This document shows, piece by piece, positions 59,905 to 64,000 of a DNA stretch of 64,000 nt. The stretch is taken from contig OZ020516.1 in assembly GCA_963971425.1 (NCBI GenBank), positions 34,584,199 to 34,648,198 of the forward strand. The letters are read 5' to 3'. The position numbers and the translations under genes were made by a program. This DNA comes from Bryoerythrophyllum caledonicum. Its lineage: Eukaryota > Streptophyta > Bryopsida > Pottiales > Pottiaceae. Within the stretch, counting starts at the first letter, position 1. Every line of letters starts with the position of its first letter. The notes under the pieces were generated by a model, which did not search any database, had not been told where the DNA came from, and saw only the letters and a list, made by a program, of their open reading frames with translations.

Positions 59905-60804
59905 ATGGCGAGGTTTGGGAGGAGCATCGCAGCGACGCTGTTGATGGCAGCACTTCTGATGGTTTCGACTGCCGAGGCGGCGCTTTGGTTCGACCGCATC
60001 TACGTCGTGATCTTCGAGAACACGAACTACGCCTCCGCCAACGCCGACCCCAACTTCACCAAGTGGGCGGTAAAGGGGAAGAAGATGACCAACTACCACG
60101 GCGTGGCGCACCCGTCGCAGCCCAACTACATTGCCATGATCGCCGGGTCCACTCTGGGCATCACCGACGACGCCAACCACAACCTGTCGCAGCAGAATCT
60201 CGTTGACCTTCTGGAGACCGCGGGGGTGTCCTGGAAGTCGTACAACGAGAATTACACGGCGTCGCCCAACGTATGCAACCTGGCCACCTCCATCGGATCC
60301 GCCGTCTGCCCCAACCAGAGCGTTAAGACGTCCAAGACCACCCTGTACGCTCGCAAGCACAACGCCTTCGTGTCATTCACGGACGTCCAGAGCAGCCCCT
60401 CCCGGTGCAACAAGATCGTCCCCGCGACGCAACTGGCGGTGGACAAGGCCAACAACGCCATCCCCCAGGTGGTGTTCTACGTCCCCAACCAGTGCAACGA
60501 CGGTCACGACATCGGTGTCACCTACGCTGGGAAGTTTCTGGACAGCTTCATGACGAGCACTTTCACGGGCAACGCCATCACGGGGCGCACTCTGGTGGTG
60601 ATCACTTTCGACGAGAACGCGGGCGCGTCAGGGAACCAGATCCTGACGGCGCTGGTGCCGTTCGGGACCATGGGCATCACCGTGGGCAGCACCGACAACA
60701 CCAACTTCAACCACTACTCTCTGCTGAAGACCATCGAGCAGAACTTCGGCACCGGCAACCTGGGCCTGAACGACGTCACCGCCTCCCCCTTCAACTTCCC
60801 CTGA
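59905..60804 (+). CDS. secreted fungal-type acid phosphatase (phosphoesterase family), intact and intronless
   Basis: ATG at 59905 in a strong context (CCACCATGGCG) opens 299 codons. Residues 1-25 form a signal peptide (SIAATLLMAALLMVSTAEA). The mature part shows the order of the alkaline-phosphatase-like phosphoesterase family (PF04185): IYVVIFENTNYAS, then GVAHPSQPNYIAMIAGS, KHNAFVSF, VVFYVPNQCNDGHDIG and VVITFDENAG, which carry the usual metal and active-site Asn, Asp, Glu and His residues. Secreted acid phosphatases release phosphate from organic compounds. The length is normal for fungal PHOa-type enzymes. The coding part is far more GC-rich than its surroundings and lacks introns. The frame is open 35 codons further upstream, but only with a GTG start. 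Confidence 0.85.
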   Translation: MARFGRSIAATLLMAALLMVSTAEAALWFDRIYVVIFENTNYASANADPNFTKWAVKGKKMTNYHGVAHPSQPNYIAMIAGSTLGITDDANHNLSQQNLVDLLETAGVSWKSYNENYTASPNVCNLATSIGSAVCPNQSVKTSKTTLYARKHNAFVSFTDVQSSPSRCNKIVPATQLAVDKANNAIPQVVFYVPNQCNDGHDIGVTYAGKFLDSFMTSTFTGNAITGRTLVVITFDENAGASGNQILTALVPFGTMGITVGSTDNTNFNHYSLLKTIEQNFGTGNLGLNDVTASPFNFP

Positions 60805-61340
60805 AGACCACCAACATCGATCCACACTGCTCATGCTTCAGCTCATTAAGTAGTGAACTTTGCTGGAATCATCGGATATGTTCATTTACTCCACCAATGG
60901 ATCCTTAGCTTGAGTTAGCAGGCATTGATAGCAGCAGATCAGAGAGTTATCAGTCAGTGGATGTATGCTTCTGGTGAAGCTGTAATTTCCCGTGACTAAA
61001 TAAATTTGGTTGTAGCAAGTTTGTCACCTTTCAAGCTGTTTGATTCGTTGGGTTGCACCCATGGTACTGCTGTATCTCATAGTAGATTGGCATTGAACAG
61101 AAATCCCTTGATTCGGTGTCAATATGTGTGGCTGGCTGTGGCGTCAACTAAAATCTCTCGGACAGTGCGTCAAAAATAATCAACAAATAAAATCTTTGGA
61201 CAGGTGCTGAGAAGACAGATGTTGTACCCGATTCTGGGTGCCTTTGGGGTGGAGAGGCTTACTTCTGAGAGCTTGCACTAGGTAACCCACTCAAGTTACG
61301 CCGTTCAGGTAGAATCATCTTTTCAACCTCTAAATACGCC
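60805..61340. other. 3' UTR of the phosphatase and spacer
   Basis: Nothing else identifiable after the polyadenylation signal. Confidence 0.4.
60999..61004 (+). terminator. AATAAA polyadenylation signal of the acid phosphatase
   Basis: A canonical AATAAA lies about 195 bases after the stop codon, in AT-rich DNA. Confidence 0.6.
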
Positions 61341-61518
61341 CTTGGCGAGTAATTGCAATCTCTAATATCTAGGAAAGTGATCAATGCGGGAGGCATATCA
61401 CCACACAGATTCAGAGGTGAAATGAAGTTCCCACGGGTGCTGAAATTCCGAACCCACGAGTGTGGAAGAAAAGCTAGGCAGCATGGAGGCGTAGAGAAGT
61501 TGTATCCGGAATCAGCGA

Positions 61519-62502
61519 TGGAAGACCTCAGCTCGATCCTCGATGGAATCAGCTTGAAGGAGAAGCAACCCGAAGTCAAGAAGCACAAGGAGTCAATTCT
61601 GAATACAAGAATATTATGGTTTCTACGTTAAGGAGTCAGTTGGGACAGTTACTCCGAAAGCGAGAGTTTTGCCAGAGTAGATCCAGCAGCTTCTTCTCCT
61701 TCCATTGGTTGCACCTCTGCAGACGATGGTGATTCAAATTCACCATCTATTCCAATTATGGAGTCGGTACTCAGTGCCAGAGATATACCTGAGAATCTTC
61801 AAGGAGCTTCGAATTATGCTGTTTGGGCATACAAGCTGCGCACCGCACTCCAAGGGAAGAAAGTCTGGAGCATCGTCGATCCGAACACCGTCCGAGCTCA
61901 TCCGCCAACTTTGCTTTCGCGTCGACGGATTTGTCTGGCACGACAGTCGTGGAATCATCCACGCTTGATTTGCAACAAATGACAACCATACCGATTTGAG
62001 GTACAAGGCACTTCGAATTATTTCAACTTCGATCATAGATGCACTCTTAGCACACTTTACACACCTCACTCATCCCAGACTAGTCTGCATGACTGATCTT
62101 TTTGAATTAGATTCAATGAATCCCTGCCTGTCTCTGAAATCTCAGCTCTATAGCCTTAGGATGACTGATAAAACTTCCATGGTAGAGCATATGAGGCATA
62201 CTAACTCCATTGTTGGACAACTGGCCAACATCGGCATAGTAGTGCCTGATGATGAGATTATAGACAAGGTTCTAATGAGCCTCCCAGAAAGCTAGAGTTA
62301 TTACCGCCACTTGCTCTCTTCACGAGATGACCCCGTGTCACTTTCTGCGCTAGAGTCAAAATTGCTGCTAGAAGATGGACTCCAAACTTGCAAAAAGGAA
62401 CGAGAAGAGCAGGAGGAACCCATGCTCACCGAGTATCAAGTAGCCTACGCAGGCAGATCTCGAGGCCGCACAAGCAACGGCAGGAGTAGTAGACGTCACT
62501 GA
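61519..62502 (+). pseudogene. Copia-type retrotransposon gag, decayed
   Basis: Starting near 61519 the plus strand reads MEDLSSILDGISLKEK, a TAA at 61629, then ESVLSARDIPENLQGASNYAVWAYKLR, the usual Copia gag start. After frameshifts come LFELDSMNPCLSLKSQLYSLRMTDKTSMVEHM, IGIVVPDDEIIDKVLMSLPES, a TAG, and YYRHLLSSRDD through LSALESKLLLEDGL. The zinc knuckle, protease, integrase and RT are absent, and no long terminal repeats were found. This is a short remnant. Confidence 0.8.
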
Positions 62503-62619
62503 CAAGGTAGGAACGGTGGATATAGCCACCACCGGACCTCGCCAACCAATACTACCTCCTAGAGACCTCAAACCAAGGAGCCCTAGGGAGAACGCCAAGA
62601 AGGAGCCAGAAGATGAACA

Positions 62620-62962
62620 AGCCTCCAAAACTGCCATCATCAATGAGTGGCAACGAAATCTATCATTAAAGTCTAATTTTAGACTTTTAACCACATATTC
62701 TTAAAATAGACATGTATATGAACTTACAATACAAATTTGGTTGCAATCAACCGCACCAATGTGAAGATTATAGCGATTGAAGTGCAAATAAAAATGTATT
62801 TTTCCCCCATTGCCCAACAAGGTGAGCCTACTTTGACTAGGCATATCTTCTAGTTTTTACATTGAAATGTGATAAAATCTTTTACCAATATGACTTATAT
62901 GTTGTTAGCTATTTGTGTCCAAAATTTGAGGTCACCTCGAGGGGTAATAGATGTGAAAAGGA
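62620..62962 (-). mobile_element. TTAA-family (piggyBac-like) element, truncated reversed copy
   Basis: The reverse complement of about 3370-3705: AGTGGCAACGAAATCTA, AAAGTCTAATTTTAGACTTT, GGTTGCAATCAACCGCACC, CTACTTTGACTAGGCATATC and GGTAATAGATGTGAAAAGG. Both terminal ends are missing. Confidence 0.8.
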
Positions 62963-63179
62963 AGGATACAAGATAAATGTTCATGTAAATCTCATGCAAA
63001 CTCTTTCTTTACTCTTTCTTTAAAAGACGGCCAAGACTACCGTTTGACTTGAGTTTAGAGATCGCCAAGCTCTTCTATATTGTATAGCAAACGAAAATCG
63101 AAAGGGAGGGACTTTTAATGAAACTTTGGGTACTTCACAAATACCTCAATTCTCGTGCAAACTTCTCATGTGTGATCAC

Positions 63180-63320
63180 TTGGATTGGTACACTAAAAGT
63201 TTCATTTAGTGTAGTGGACACTAAATACGAACCCATACACTAATTGTCAACTACGCAATTAGTGTAGTGACAAAATAGTACACTAAATGTGAACTACTAC
63301 ACTATTTGTGAACTTTTGTA
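63180..63320. repeat. cluster of TAGTGTA/TACACTA palindromic words
   Basis: About six alternating copies of TACACTA or TAGTGTAGT in 140 bp, able to pair with each other. This resembles subterminal repeats of a DNA transposon, but no termini are identified. Confidence 0.5.
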
Positions 63321-63429
63321 AAGATTGGAATATTAACTTTTTTACATGTGCACGTTTAGTGTATTGAAAGTAGAAGAGAATTATGTGTACAAAAAGGTGA
63401 AGAAGAGAAAAAATAAAACTCACAAAGAA

Positions 63430-64000
63430 AAAATTGGAAAAAACAACAATTGGGAAAAAACAACAATTAGGAAAAATCAACAATTTGGGAAAACAACAAA
63501 TAGGAAAAAACAACATTTTTGCGAAAACAACAATTAGGAAAAAACAACATTTTTGAAAAAAACAAGAACTAGGGAAAAACATCAATTCGGGGAAAAAAGA
63601 GAACTTACGTTTTGAAAAGGTAAACTTTTGTAAAAATAAGCTTTTCCAAATGTAAAGATTTGAAAAAGTAAAGATTTGAAAAAGTAAAGATTTGAAAAGT
63701 AAACATTTTCAAAAGTAAACCTTTTCAAAAGTTCACTTTTTCAAAAGTTCACTTTTTCAAAAGATCACTTTTTCAAAAGTAAACTTGGAAAAAAGTAAAT
63801 CTTTGAAAAAGTAAACATGGAAAAAAGTATTTTTTTGAAAAAGTAAGGTTTTGAAAAAGTAAAGTTTTGAAAAAGTAAATGTTTGGAAAAGTAAAATTTG
63901 AAAAAGTAAACATTTTAAGAAGTAAAACTTGAAAAAGTAATCTCGTGAAAAAGTAAGCTTTAAAAAAATTAAATTTCCATAAAGTGTACTCCGATAAAGT
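63430..64000. repeat. simple tandem repeats (AAACAACAATT and GAAAAAGTAAA types)
   Basis: At 63430-63590 GGAAAAAACAACAATTA-like units repeat, and at 63600-64000 TTTGAAAAAGTAAAG-like units of 14-19 bp. They extend to the window end. No gene. Confidence 0.8.

Noticed and set aside
59887..60908. Long frames on other frames and the opposite strand of the phosphatase gene
   Set aside because: Shadows produced by its high GC content; no independent motifs.

Overview
This is nuclear DNA from a plant-type (streptophyte) eukaryote. The evidence is GT-AG introns, TTTAGGG-type telomere-like repeats inside introns, recognisable plant versions of TOUGH (TGH), NBS1 and DNAJC17, and a dense mix of plant-style transposons. 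The methyltransferase-like gene, the Mutator-like transposase and the fungal-type acid phosphatase remind me of bryophytes, lycophytes or charophyte algae rather than flowering plants, but the sequence alone does not settle the lineage. Intergenic DNA is AT-rich and full of decayed mobile elements. A 200-base N gap lies at 52376-52575.

Layout. 1-9.2 kb: a decayed LINE on the minus strand, with ORF1, then ORF2 carrying a 2A-like peptide, AP-type endonuclease, reverse transcriptase and RNase H. A 1,073-bp piggyBac-like element flanked by TTAA interrupts ORF2. 9.2-11.3 kb: low-complexity minus-strand reading frames of unknown meaning. 11.4-16.3 kb: two blocks of 15-bp tandem repeats, a gag-like ORF split by one TGA, and 37-bp tandem repeats. 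16.4-24.0 kb: a Helitron helicase remnant, then in the same direction an intron-bearing TGH fragment fused to an intron-bearing NBS1 fragment, then an intact DNAJC17-like gene. This looks like a gene-capture mosaic.

24.2-26.6 kb: a head-to-head inverted LINE fragment (ORF2 3' part joined to ORF1) with a member of the TTAA-element family. Its ORF1 half recurs at 56.2-58.6 kb. 27.6-40.7 kb: a minus-strand methyltransferase-like pseudogene apparently split by a 10-kb element with CACTA-type ends (27763-37777), which is packed with satellite-like repeats. 40.9-41.4 kb: four repeats of about 126-130 bp containing BamHI-centred palindromes. 42.4-45.3 kb: a minus-strand helix-turn-helix-like pseudogene, then a Mutator-like transposase pseudogene on the plus strand.

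45.5-53.4 kb: tandem duplications, microsatellites, AT-rich stretches, CGGACG-rich islands around the gap, and a truncated second DNAJC17 copy. 53.4-58.8 kb: AT-rich DNA with a strong hairpin and the second LINE ORF1 copy. 59.9-60.8 kb: an intact, GC-rich, intronless, secreted acid phosphatase with a polyadenylation signal. 61.3-62.5 kb: a decayed Copia gag. 62.6-64.0 kb: a fragment of the TTAA family and simple repeats.

Only the acid phosphatase and the DNAJC17-like gene look like intact cellular genes. The rest is mobile elements, captured fragments and their remains, and no operon-like cooperation is implied.
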